DNA of 64,000 bases. Origin: Streptomyces fungicidicus. Lineage in GTDB: Bacteria; Actinomycetota; Actinomycetes; Streptomycetales; Streptomycetaceae. Of this stretch, positions 18,395 to 26,219 are shown piece after piece. The stretch lies in contig NZ_CP023408.1 in the NCBI RefSeq assembly GCF_003665435.1, positions 1-64,000 on the forward strand, given 5' to 3'. A program made the translations under genes and the position numbers. Position 1 is the first letter of the stretch; each line of letters opens with the position of its first letter. Below the pieces are notes generated by a model, which saw nothing but the letters and a program-made list of their open reading frames with translations, was not told the origin of the DNA and did not search any database.

Positions 18395-20188
18395 TCAGGG
18401 GTAGGACACCACCTTGGACGGCACGGTGTCGCTGCCGGACGTCGGGGCCCCGGTGTCGTTGATGACGCACTCGTACTGTCCGTGGCCGCTCAGCGAGACG
18501 ACCAGCAGATGGTGGAAGCGCACCCCCGGCCGTACCGGGGCGGCGAAGCCGTGGTGCTGCACGATGTCCGGGTTGACGTTGTAGTAGCAGTAGCTGCCCA
18601 TGCCCCAGCCCTCGTGGGTGGTGACGTGGTCGCCGACCTTGTACGCCGCGTAGCCCTTGACCGTGCCGTTCTGGACGGCGGCCTGGTCGGGGGCGTCGTA
18701 CGCCTTCTCGTTCTGGAAGAAGACCGTGCGGCCGCGTTCGCCGTTCCACTGCACGTCGTACTTGTTGAAGTGCTCGACGAACAGGCCGGTGGCGAGGACG
18801 TCGTGGCCGTTGACGACGACGCCGTAGTCGCAGCGGTTGGTCTCCCAGCCGACGCCCTCGCCGTGGTCGGCGCGCCAGACCCAGGTGTGGTCGATGATGG
18901 TGTTCCGGGCGTTGACCACCATGCTGGTGGTGGCCCTGCCGGGGCCGGCTCCGCCGATCCGGATGAACACGTCCTGCACGGTGATGGGGTTGGCCGAGTG
19001 GTCCCGGGACGCCCCGCTCGGGCCGATCTCCAGCAGCGTGCGGGAGTTGACCGGTCCGGCGTCGATCAGGAAGCCGGCCAGCCGCACGCCGTCCACGTCG
19101 GCGACCTTGAGGGCGGTGGCGCCGTTGCCGGGAATCAGGGTGGCGTACCCGAGGCCCAGGACGACCGTGCCGGCGCGGTTCACCCGTACCGGCTGGTCGA
19201 CGTGGTAGATGCCCGGCGTGAGCAGCAGGTGCAGGCCCTGGTCGAGCGCCTGGTTGAGGGTGGCCGCCGAGTCGCCGGGCCTGGCGACGTAGAAGCGGTC
19301 CAGCGGCAGGGAGGTGCCGCGCGGGGTGCCGTTGCCCCAGGTGACCCCGCGCGCGTCCCTGCGCAGCGCCGGCAGGAAGACGCGGTAACGGTCGCCGTCG
19401 AGGTACAGGAAGGGCTTCTCGCGGGAGAGGGGCGTGGTCCCGAGCGTGGTGTACGGCGGGTCGGGGAAGCTCTGCGCGGGGGCGCCCTCGACACCGGAGA
19501 ACACCATGTTCCAGACGGCGTTGGTCCAGCCGCCGACCGAGCTGTCCCGGGTGTACCACTGCTGCTGCGAGTACGGCCCGACCGTGCCGTCGACGCGGCT
19601 GTCGGCGATGTAGCCGCCGCTCGCCCAGCCGTAGCCGGACGGGGCGAGGTTGAGCCCGCCGCGCACATGCATCCGGCGGAACGGGGCGGCCTGCGCGACC
19701 GCCCACCGGTTGGTGCCGTTGACCGGGACGATCGCCAGGTTCTCCGCCGAACGCCAGAAGTTCTGCGTGGCGTTGCCGTCGAACCAGCCGGCGTCGACCG
19801 TCACGTCACCGTTGATGGTGGTGTCGTCGGGGGAGAGGCCGAGGCCGGAGATGGAGGTGTAGAAGCCGATCTGCGCGTTGAGCCCGTGGTACGTGCCCGG
19901 CTTGAACAGCAGCTGGCAGCGGCCGGTGCCGAACTGCGCCGACTCCTGCCGGGCGAACACCTCGTCCAGCCTGGCCTGGATGCCCGGAGTGGACGGGTCG
20001 AAGACGATCACGTCGGGGCCGAGATCGCCACCGCCCTTCAGCCGGCGCGGTTTTCCGCGAGGCGCCGACGGCGCGGCGGAGGCCGCGGAGGGGAGTCCGG
20101 CCAGGACCGGGGCGGCGGCCGCGGCACCGAGGACGGCGCGGCGGCCGAGGGGCTGCGGCCGGGAGGACGACGGGGAGTCGGACGTCAT
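18395..20188 (-). CDS. Secreted GH55-like exo-beta-1,3-glucanase (right-handed beta-helix)
   Basis: 597 residues with a Tat signal (GRRAVLGAAAAAPVLAGLPSAASA). The mature part is two beta-helix halves: first half QLLFKPGTYHGLNAQIGFYTSISGLG and GGWTNAVWNMVFSG, second half LLLTPGIYHVDQPVRV and IDHTWVWRADHGEGVGWETN. This bipartite layout and the segments FVEHFNKYDVQWNGERGRTVFFQNE and YDAPDQAAVQNG fit Streptomyces GH55 laminarinases. Such proteins are often mislabelled 'adenylyl cyclase' or 'coagulation factor 5/8'. It probably cuts laminarin outside the cell, feeding the divergent importer and GH1 enzyme. AGGAG lies 10 nt before the ATG. Family assignment is from memory of the fold and not from a search. 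Confidence 0.75.
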   Translation of the reverse strand: MTSDSPSSSRPQPLGRRAVLGAAAAAPVLAGLPSAASAAPSAPRGKPRRLKGGGDLGPDVIVFDPSTPGIQARLDEVFARQESAQFGTGRCQLLFKPGTYHGLNAQIGFYTSISGLGLSPDDTTINGDVTVDAGWFDGNATQNFWRSAENLAIVPVNGTNRWAVAQAAPFRRMHVRGGLNLAPSGYGWASGGYIADSRVDGTVGPYSQQQWYTRDSSVGGWTNAVWNMVFSGVEGAPAQSFPDPPYTTLGTTPLSREKPFLYLDGDRYRVFLPALRRDARGVTWGNGTPRGTSLPLDRFYVARPGDSAATLNQALDQGLHLLLTPGIYHVDQPVRVNRAGTVVLGLGYATLIPGNGATALKVADVDGVRLAGFLIDAGPVNSRTLLEIGPSGASRDHSANPITVQDVFIRIGGAGPGRATTSMVVNARNTIIDHTWVWRADHGEGVGWETNRCDYGVVVNGHDVLATGLFVEHFNKYDVQWNGERGRTVFFQNEKAYDAPDQAAVQNGTVKGYAAYKVGDHVTTHEGWGMGSYCYYNVNPDIVQHHGFAAPVRPGVRFHHLLVVSLSGHGQYECVINDTGAPTSGSDTVPSKVVSYP

Positions 20189-20230
20189 GGGGCGGCTCTC
20201 CTGGTTCAGGAAGTGAACGGCGTGGGGTGC

Positions 20231-20244
20231 TGGGAGCGCTCTCT
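20231..20244. promoter_or_regulatory. CebR/LacI-like operator
   Basis: TGGGAGCGCTCTCT differs in two places from the CebR consensus TGGGAGCGCTCCCA. It lies 43 nt upstream of the GH55-like start, in the region shared with the sugar-importer promoter, so one repressor could control both directions. Confidence 0.7.
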
Positions 20245-20319
20245 CGACGCTGAATGGTTCATCCGTGGAACGGAGGAGTCAAGGGGTACGGCGAGAGTGG
20301 GGTGAGTCCGTCCGAACCC

Positions 20320-20348
20320 TTGACGTGCCGCGCCGGGAGGGTTTAACT
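20320..20348 (+). promoter_or_regulatory. Probable promoter of the sugar ABC operon
   Basis: TTGACG (20320-20325), a 17-nt spacer and TTAACT (20343-20348) lie about 80 nt before the binding-protein ATG, in an AT-richer patch. Confidence 0.5.
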
Positions 20349-20429
20349 CACGTCCTAAATTAAGCCGTGAGGCGATTCCTCGGCACCGAGGCGCCGCCCC
20401 GCGCACCCCGGAAAGGGACATCAGGAGCC

Positions 20430-21746
20430 ATGCGCAGTATCCGAGCCGCGGCCACCGGCGCCGTCATCCTGTCTCTCGCCCTCGCCGCATCGGCCTGCGG
20501 AGGCGGATCGAGCACCGGCGGCGGGTCCAACGACTCGCCGGAGGAACTGACTTACTGGGCCTCCAACCAGGGCGCCAGCATCGAGGTGGACAAGAAGGTC
20601 CTCCAGCCCGAACTCGACAAGTTCGAGAAGGAGACCGGGATCAAGGTCAAGCTGGAGGTCGTGCCCTGGTCCGACCTGCTCAACCGGATCCTCACCGCGA
20701 CCACCTCGGGACAGGGCCCGGACGTGCTGAACATCGGCAACACCTGGTCCGCATCGCTCCAGGCGACCGGCGCCCTGCTGCCCTGGGACGCCGAGAACTT
20801 CGACAGGATCGGCGGCAGGGACCGCTTCGTCGACTCCGCGCTCGGCTCCACCGGCGTCGAGGGCCAGGACCCGGCGGCCGTCCCGCTGTACTCGATGGCG
20901 TACGCCCTCTACTACAACAAGCAGATGTTCGCCGACGCCGGCATCGACGGTCCGCCGGCCACCTGGGACGAGCTGACCGCCGCCGGCGAGAAGCTGTCCA
21001 AGGACGGCAAGTGGGGGATCGGCGTGGAGGGTTCCAACCCCTCCGAGAACATCCACCACGTCTTCGTCTTCGCCAAGCAGCACGGCGCCGACTTCTTCAC
21101 CGCCGACGGCAAGGCCGACTTCACCAACGACGGCGCCGTCGCGGCCGTCAAGCAGTACGTCGACCTGATGGCCAAGGACAAGATCATCGCCCCGGGCAAC
21201 GCCGAGTACGCCCAGAACCAGTCGGTCAGCGACTTCGCCAAGGGCAGGACGGCGATGCTGCTGTGGCAGTCCGCCTCCGCCAACCTCAAGTCCCAGGGCA
21301 TGAGCGAGGACGCCTACGGCATCGCCCCGGTGCCCGTGCGGTCCGGCACGCCCGGCACCGGCGAGCAGGTCAACTCGATGGTCGCCGGCATCAACCTCGC
21401 CGTCTTCAAGAACAGCGACAACCTCGACGGCGCGACGAAGTTCGTGAAGTTCATGACCAGCGACGCCGAACAGAAGATCCTCAACACGGCGTACAGCTCG
21501 ATCCCGCCGGTCGAGGCAGCCCAGCAGGACGCCGCCTTCAACTCCCCGGCCAACGCGGTCCTGAAGGACACCCTCGCCAAGAGCGCCGCCGCCCTGCCGC
21601 AGGTGCCGGACGAGTCGCAGTTCGAGACCGCCGTCGGCACCGCAGTCAAGAACCTGTTCGCCGACGCCGCCGCCGGACGCGCGGTGACCACCGGCTCGGT
21701 GAAGGCCGCGCTCGCCAAGGCGCAGCAGCAGATGCCCGCGAAGTGA
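20430..21746 (+). CDS. Sugar ABC transporter substrate-binding lipoprotein
   Basis: 438 residues. Lipoprotein signal peptide with lipobox LAASAC, then a Gly/Ser linker and an extracellular solute-binding protein family 1 fold (ELTYWASNQG, TTSGQGPDVLNIGNTW, ALYYNKQMFADAGIDGPPATWDELTAAGEKL, GINLAVFKNSDNLDGATKFVKFM). It captures an oligosaccharide for the two permeases that follow; no ATPase gene is present, so a shared MsiK-type ATPase is likely used, as for other Streptomyces sugar importers. ATG at 20430 has AGGAG just before it. Laminari- or cello-oligosaccharide is inferred from the neighbouring hydrolases. Confidence 0.88.
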   Translation: MRSIRAAATGAVILSLALAASACGGGSSTGGGSNDSPEELTYWASNQGASIEVDKKVLQPELDKFEKETGIKVKLEVVPWSDLLNRILTATTSGQGPDVLNIGNTWSASLQATGALLPWDAENFDRIGGRDRFVDSALGSTGVEGQDPAAVPLYSMAYALYYNKQMFADAGIDGPPATWDELTAAGEKLSKDGKWGIGVEGSNPSENIHHVFVFAKQHGADFFTADGKADFTNDGAVAAVKQYVDLMAKDKIIAPGNAEYAQNQSVSDFAKGRTAMLLWQSASANLKSQGMSEDAYGIAPVPVRSGTPGTGEQVNSMVAGINLAVFKNSDNLDGATKFVKFMTSDAEQKILNTAYSSIPPVEAAQQDAAFNSPANAVLKDTLAKSAAALPQVPDESQFETAVGTAVKNLFADAAAGRAVTTGSVKAALAKAQQQMPAK

Positions 21747-22750
21747 GCCCCGACACCGCCATGACTGCCACTGCTCCCACGGCGGAGGCCGCCGTGCGCA
21801 AGAGCTCCCCCGGCGCGGCGCGCGGCCCCCGCCGCCGTCCCGGGCGGATCCGCCGCGCCGGACTGCCCTATCTGCTCCTCCTGCCCGCCCTGCTCCTCGA
21901 ACTCCTCGTCCACCTGGTGCCGATGGTCATCGGCGCCGTGATGAGCCTCAAGGAACTCACCCAGTTCTACATCCGCGACTGGGGCACCGCCCCCTGGGCC
22001 GGCCTCGACAACTACGCGGTGTCGGTGGACTTCGACGCCCCCGTCGGCAAGGCCCTCCTCCACTCCTTCCTCATCACCATCGCCTTCACGCTGCTGTCGG
22101 TCGGCCTGTGCTGGCTGATCGGCACGGCCGCCGCGGTCTTCATGCAGGACACCTTCCGCGGACGCGGCCTGCTGCGCGCCCTGTTCCTGGTCCCGTACGC
22201 CCTGCCGGTCTACGCGGCCGTCATCACCTGGGTGTTCATGTTCCAGCACGACAACGGCCTGGTGAACCACGTCCTGCACGACCAGCTCGGCCTCACCGAC
22301 AAGCCGTCCTTCTGGCTCATCGGCGACAACAGCTTCCTCGCCCTGCTGACCGTCTCGGTGTGGAAGGGCTGGCCGTTCGCCTTCCTCATCGTGATGGCCG
22401 GCCTGCAGAACATCCCGCGCGAGCTGTACGAGGCCGCCGCCCTCGACGGCGCCGGGATGCTCCAGCAGATCCGCCGCATCACCCTGCCGTCGCTCCGCCC
22501 CGTCAACCAGGTGCTGGTCCTCGTCCTGTTCCTGTGGACGTTCAACGACTTCAACACCCCGTACGTCCTCTTCGGCAGGTCCGCGCCCGAGGCCGCGGAC
22601 CTCATCTCCGTCCACATCTACCAGGCGTCCTTCGTCACCTGGAACTTCGGCACCGGCTCCGCGATGTCCGTCCTGCTCCTGCTGTTCCTGCTCGTCGTCA
22701 CCGGCGTCTATCTCGTACTCACCTCGCGCGGACGGAGGACCGCCCCATGA
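21743..22750 (+). CDS. Sugar ABC transporter permease (MalF/UgpA-like)
   Basis: 335 residues from a GTG whose GTGA overlaps the stop of the binding protein; an ATG at 21761 is the alternative start. Six hydrophobic segments and the cytoplasmic EAA loop [23 protein letters not shown], which docks on the ATPase. A basic N-terminal tail precedes TM1. It forms the membrane channel with the next gene. Confidence 0.88.
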   Translation: MSPDTAMTATAPTAEAAVRKSSPGAARGPRRRPGRIRRAGLPYLLLLPALLLELLVHLVPMVIGAVMSLKELTQFYIRDWGTAPWAGLDNYAVSVDFDAPVGKALLHSFLITIAFTLLSVGLCWLIGTAAAVFMQDTFRGRGLLRALFLVPYALPVYAAVITWVFMFQHDNGLVNHVLHDQLGLTDKPSFWLIGDNSFLALLTVSVWKGWPFAFLIVMAGLQNIPRELYEAAALDGAGMLQQIRRITLPSLRPVNQVLVLVLFLWTFNDFNTPYVLFGRSAPEAADLISVHIYQASFVTWNFGTGSAMSVLLLLFLLVVTGVYLVLTSRGRRTAP

Positions 22751-23607
22751 GCACACCCCGGTCCCCGATGGCCCCGCCCCGCTCGTTCCTGTGGGCCCGA
22801 CGGGTCTTCCTGACCCTGCTCACCGGGTTCGTGCTGGTCCCGGTCTACGTCATGGTCTCCAGCTCGCTGAAGCCGCTCGCCGACGTCACCGGCACGTTCC
22901 GCTGGCTGCCCACCGAGCTGACCATCCGCCCGTACATCGACATCTGGTCCACGGTCCCGCTGGGCCGCTACTTCGTGAACTCGCTGATCGTGGCGGGCGC
23001 GGCGACGGTCTGCTCGGTGGTGATCGCCGTCTTCTCCGCCTACGCCGTCAGCCGCTACCGCTTCCGCGGCAGGCGCGTCTTCACGGTGACCGTCCTGTCG
23101 ACGCAGATGTTCCCGGGCATCCTGTTCCTCCTCCCGCTGTTCCTCATCTACGTCAACATCGGCAACGCCACCGGCATCGCCCTCTTCGGCTCCCGCGGCG
23201 GACTGATCCTGACGTACCTGACCTTCTCGCTCCCGTTCTCCATCTGGATGCTGATCGGCTACTTCGACTCGGTCCCGCGCGACCTGGACGAGGCGGCGAC
23301 GGTGGACGGCTGCGGCCCCCTCGGCGCCCTGTTCCGCGTCGTCGTGCCGGCGGCGGTCCCCGGCATCGTCGCGGTCGCGGTCTACGCCTTCATGACCGCG
23401 TGGGGCGAAGTGCTGTTCGCGTCCGTGATGACGAACGACACCACCCGCACCCTCGCCGTCGGCCTCCAGGGCTACTCCACCCTCAACGACGTGTACTGGA
23501 ACCAGATCATGGCCGCCTCCCTCGTGGTGAGCGTCCCCGTGGTCGCCGGATTCCTGCTCCTGCAGCGCTACCTCGTCGCCGGACTGACGGCGGGAGCCGT
23601 CAAGTGA
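22747..23607 (+). CDS. Sugar ABC transporter permease (MalG/UgpE-like)
   Basis: 286 residues. The ATG overlaps the previous stop (ATGA). Six membrane segments, periplasmic loop after [18 protein letters not shown], and the EAA loop [28 protein letters not shown]. It pairs with the upstream MalF-like permease. The ending [17 protein letters not shown] is typical of the family. Confidence 0.88.
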   Translation: MSTPRSPMAPPRSFLWARRVFLTLLTGFVLVPVYVMVSSSLKPLADVTGTFRWLPTELTIRPYIDIWSTVPLGRYFVNSLIVAGAATVCSVVIAVFSAYAVSRYRFRGRRVFTVTVLSTQMFPGILFLLPLFLIYVNIGNATGIALFGSRGGLILTYLTFSLPFSIWMLIGYFDSVPRDLDEAATVDGCGPLGALFRVVVPAAVPGIVAVAVYAFMTAWGEVLFASVMTNDTTRTLAVGLQGYSTLNDVYWNQIMAASLVVSVPVVAGFLLLQRYLVAGLTAGAVK

Positions 23608-23636
23608 CCGGCTCCTCTCCACCCGAAGGGACTTCC

Positions 23637-24995
23637 GTGACCATCGACTACGCCGCCCTCCCCGACGACTTCCTGTGGGGCACGGCCACCTCGGCGTACC
23701 AGATCGAGGGGGCCGTGGCGGAGGACGGCCGTTCCCCGTCGATCTGGGACACCTTCTCGCACACCCCCGGCACGATCGCGGGCGGCGACCACGGCGACAC
23801 CGCCTGCGACCACTACCACCGCTGGCGCGAGGACATCGGCCTGATGCGCCGCCTGGGCACCAACGCCTACCGGCTGTCCGTCGCCTGGCCGCGCGTCGTG
23901 CCGGGCGGCGACGGCCCGGTGAACGCGAAGGGCCTGGCCTTCTACGACCGGCTGGTCGACGGACTCCTGGAAGCCGGCATCACCCCGTCCGTCACCCTCT
24001 ACCACTGGGACCTGCCGCAGACCCTCCAGGACCGCGGCGGCTGGCCCGAGCGCGACACCGCCGAGCACTTCGCCGCGTACGCCTCAGCCGTCGCCGAACG
24101 CCTCGGCGACCGCGTGCGTCACTGGGCGACCCTCAACGAGCCCCTGTGCTCCGCCTGGATCGGACACCTCGAGGGCAAGATGGCCCCGGGCCGGACGGAC
24201 CTCACGGCCGCCGTCCGCGCCTCCTACCACCTCCTGCTCGGCCACGGCCTGGCCGCCCGCGCCCTCCGCGCCGCGGCCCCGGACGCCCAGGTCGGCATCG
24301 TCAACAACCTCTCCACCATCCACGCCGCGAGCGACAGCCCCGAGGACCGGGCGGCGGCGGTCCGCATGGACGGCCACACCAACCGCTGGTGGCTCGACCC
24401 CGTCCACGGCCGCGGCTTCCCCGAGGACATGCGCGAGGTGTACGGCGTCGCACTCCCGGAGCGGCAGGGCGACCTGGAGACCATCGCCGCCCCGCTCGAC
24501 TGGCTGGGCCTGAACTACTACTTCCCGCAGGTGGTGGCCGCCGACCCGGACGGGCCCGCCCCGCACGCCGCGTTCGTGCGCCGGGACGGCGTGCCGCGCA
24601 CCGGCATGGACTGGGAGATCGACGCGAGCGGCATCGAGACGCTGCTGCTGCGCCTGACGGACGAGTACGGCGCCCGCAGGCTCTACGTCACCGAGAACGG
24701 CTCCGCCTTCCCGGACGTCGTCCGCCCCGACGGCACCGTCGACGACCCGGAGCGCCAGGACTACCTGATCCGGCACCTGGCCGCCTGCGCCGACGCCGCC
24801 CGCAAGGGCGCCCCGCTGGCCGGCTACTTCGCCTGGTCCCTGCTGGACAACTTCGAATGGGCGTACGGCTACGACAAGCGCTTCGGCCTCGTCCACGTCG
24901 ACTACGCCACCCAGGCCCGCACCATCAAGGGCAGCGGTCACCGGTACGCGGACATCATCCGCGGACACCGCGACCGCGCACGGCGAGCGGCCTGA
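23637..24995 (+). CDS. GH1 beta-glucosidase
   Basis: 452 residues, cytoplasmic (no signal). N-terminal [29 protein letters not shown] is the GH1 signature. The acid/base Glu is in TLNEPLC (about residue 168) and the nucleophile Glu in TENGSAF (about 352). [23 protein letters not shown] closes the active site. GTG at 23637 follows AAGGG by 6-7 nt. It would split imported beta-linked disaccharides to glucose, completing the path from the secreted GH55-like enzyme through the importer. Confidence 0.92.
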   Translation: MTIDYAALPDDFLWGTATSAYQIEGAVAEDGRSPSIWDTFSHTPGTIAGGDHGDTACDHYHRWREDIGLMRRLGTNAYRLSVAWPRVVPGGDGPVNAKGLAFYDRLVDGLLEAGITPSVTLYHWDLPQTLQDRGGWPERDTAEHFAAYASAVAERLGDRVRHWATLNEPLCSAWIGHLEGKMAPGRTDLTAAVRASYHLLLGHGLAARALRAAAPDAQVGIVNNLSTIHAASDSPEDRAAAVRMDGHTNRWWLDPVHGRGFPEDMREVYGVALPERQGDLETIAAPLDWLGLNYYFPQVVAADPDGPAPHAAFVRRDGVPRTGMDWEIDASGIETLLLRLTDEYGARRLYVTENGSAFPDVVRPDGTVDDPERQDYLIRHLAACADAARKGAPLAGYFAWSLLDNFEWAYGYDKRFGLVHVDYATQARTIKGSGHRYADIIRGHRDRARRAA

Positions 24996-25022
24996 CGCCC
25001 CGGACGCACCCCTGCGGGGACG

Positions 25023-25565
25023 TCACAGCGGCCCACTGCCGGGCGGCAGTGGGCCGTTCCTCTTCACCTGGGGGCAGGAGTGGTCGAGATCGAGCTTGGT
25101 GATCCGGTGTTTGGAGAGGGCCTTCCACATCCAGCGCCGCACGGACAGCGACCGGTAACAGGTGAGGAAGGCGACCTCCTCCTGGAGGGCGAGGAGGACG
25201 CTCTCCGCCTCGCTCTCCCGCAGGGCGAACCGGTCGCAGGTGGCGGGCAGCAGCCCGAGGGTGGGCTCGGGCAGCCGGGAGAGGGAGACGGGTATCCCGT
25301 ACAGCTCCTGCACCTGCTCCGGGCTGAGCAGCGCGGACAGCGCGCTGGTGACCGACGGGGACTTCCCCTGGACCCGCTGTATCGACTCGAGGAGCAGCAG
25401 GACGCCGGTGCGCGGCTCGGCCCGCTGGGTGATGGTCAGGAAGCGGAGGTACTCGCGCTCCCCGATCAGGTATTCGTCGAACCGTTCACCCGTCTGGGCC
25501 GTCGGGCGGAGACCTTTCAGGAGGAGGGTGAACCCCCAGCGGTCGATGAGTACTTGTGTCGCCAT
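25023..25565 (-). CDS. Hypothetical protein, last gene of the HerA-like ATPase operon
   Basis: About 180 residues; no family recognised. It begins MATQVLIDRWGFTLLLKGLRPTAQTGERFDEYLIGEREYLRFL and has a conserved-looking hydrophobic/acidic middle (RTGVLLLLESIQRVQGKSPSVTSALSALLSPEQVQELYGIPVSL). The ATG shares its A with the stop of the AbrB-like gene (TGATG), so it is translationally coupled. The C-terminus KRNGPLPPGSGPL is encoded by the terminator hairpin and may be non-functional read-through sequence. As the fourth gene behind a DNA-pump-like ATPase it is probably a partner of that complex. Confidence 0.75.
   Translation of the reverse strand: MATQVLIDRWGFTLLLKGLRPTAQTGERFDEYLIGEREYLRFLTITQRAEPRTGVLLLLESIQRVQGKSPSVTSALSALLSPEQVQELYGIPVSLSRLPEPTLGLLPATCDRFALRESEAESVLLALQEEVAFLTCYRSLSVRRWMWKALSKHRITKLDLDHSCPQVKRNGPLPPGSGPL
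25029..25056. terminator. Hairpin terminator at the end of the sugar operon
   Basis: A 12-bp perfect stem (25029-25040 and 25045-25056) followed on the + strand by a pyrimidine-rich run. It lies inside the last codons of the convergent gene 25023-25565, so that gene encodes the hairpin as its C-terminus. Confidence 0.75.
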
Positions 25566-25897
25566 CACACCTCACGGTCGATCTCTTCCTGGAGCTGTGC
25601 GGCCAGATCGGCCTCCAGCCGCCAGAGCTGAAGCCGTTTGGACCATTCGCCGGCCCGCACGATCACCACGAAGTCCCCGATGTGCGCGACATGGACCGAT
25701 CCCCCCTCCTTCAGCTCCCACTCGTTGCGCGCCGAGCCGGGCAGGGTCAGCTGCCCGGACCTCGACACCTTGTAGTTGCGGAACCCCGAGCCGGGTTCCA
25801 GCCGGTCCCGTGGTGGCGCGGGAGGAACGCCACCCGATTCCCCGGCGCGTTCGGCGCTCTCGTTGAAGTTGTCCACATCGCGGTCGGCCCCGCTCAT
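25565..25897 (-). CDS. AbrB/MazE-like (SpoVT-AbrB fold) small protein
   Basis: 110 residues. After a disordered N-terminus (MSGADRDVDNFNESAERAGESGGV) comes a swapped-hairpin-type segment YKVSRSGQLTLPGSARNEWE followed by LKEGGSVHVAHIGDFVVIV, the pattern of AbrB/MazE DNA-binding domains, then an amphipathic helix rich in Leu and Glu (LQLWRLEADLAAQLQEEI). The start overlaps the previous stop (ATGA). There is no toxin partner of the usual kind, so it may be a DNA-binding subunit or a regulator of the operon. Confidence 0.7.
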   Translation of the reverse strand: MSGADRDVDNFNESAERAGESGGVPPAPPRDRLEPGSGFRNYKVSRSGQLTLPGSARNEWELKEGGSVHVAHIGDFVVIVRAGEWSKRLQLWRLEADLAAQLQEEIDREV

Positions 25898-26217
25898 GAG
25901 GCGTTCCACGTTCCGACCAGCTGCTGGTAGATCGCGTTGTACTTGCCCGAGTCGTCCTGGTCGAACAGCGCGGCCAGCGGGTCGGGGTACGCCTTGGCCG
26001 GCCGGCCGCACACGATGACCATCTTGTCCTCCCGCCGCAGCTGCAGCTGGCTGGAGAAGAACAGCACGCTCAGCGCGATGACCTTGTCGCGCTCGATGTT
26101 CAGCTCCTCCGCGATCGCGTCGATCCGTACGTCGATATCGGTGTCCAGGTGCTCCCAGGCGGTCTGCAGTACGGGATCGATCCGTTCGGCACGGCCTTCG
26201 AAATCCGGGGTGCTCAT
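25894..26217 (-). CDS. Hypothetical protein between HerA-like ATPase and AbrB-like gene
   Basis: 107 residues, acidic (MSTPDFEGRAERIDPVLQTAWEHLDTDIDVRID...). A helical region with an HTH-like stretch AIAEELNIERDKVIALSVLFF is followed by a basic patch RREDKMVIVCGRP. The ATG at 26217 has GGAG 7 nt upstream, inside the end of the ATPase gene. No family recognised. Tight coupling to both neighbours says it acts with them. Confidence 0.75.
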   Translation of the reverse strand: MSTPDFEGRAERIDPVLQTAWEHLDTDIDVRIDAIAEELNIERDKVIALSVLFFSSQLQLRREDKMVIVCGRPAKAYPDPLAALFDQDDSGKYNAIYQQLVGTWNAS

Positions 26218-26219
26218 GG

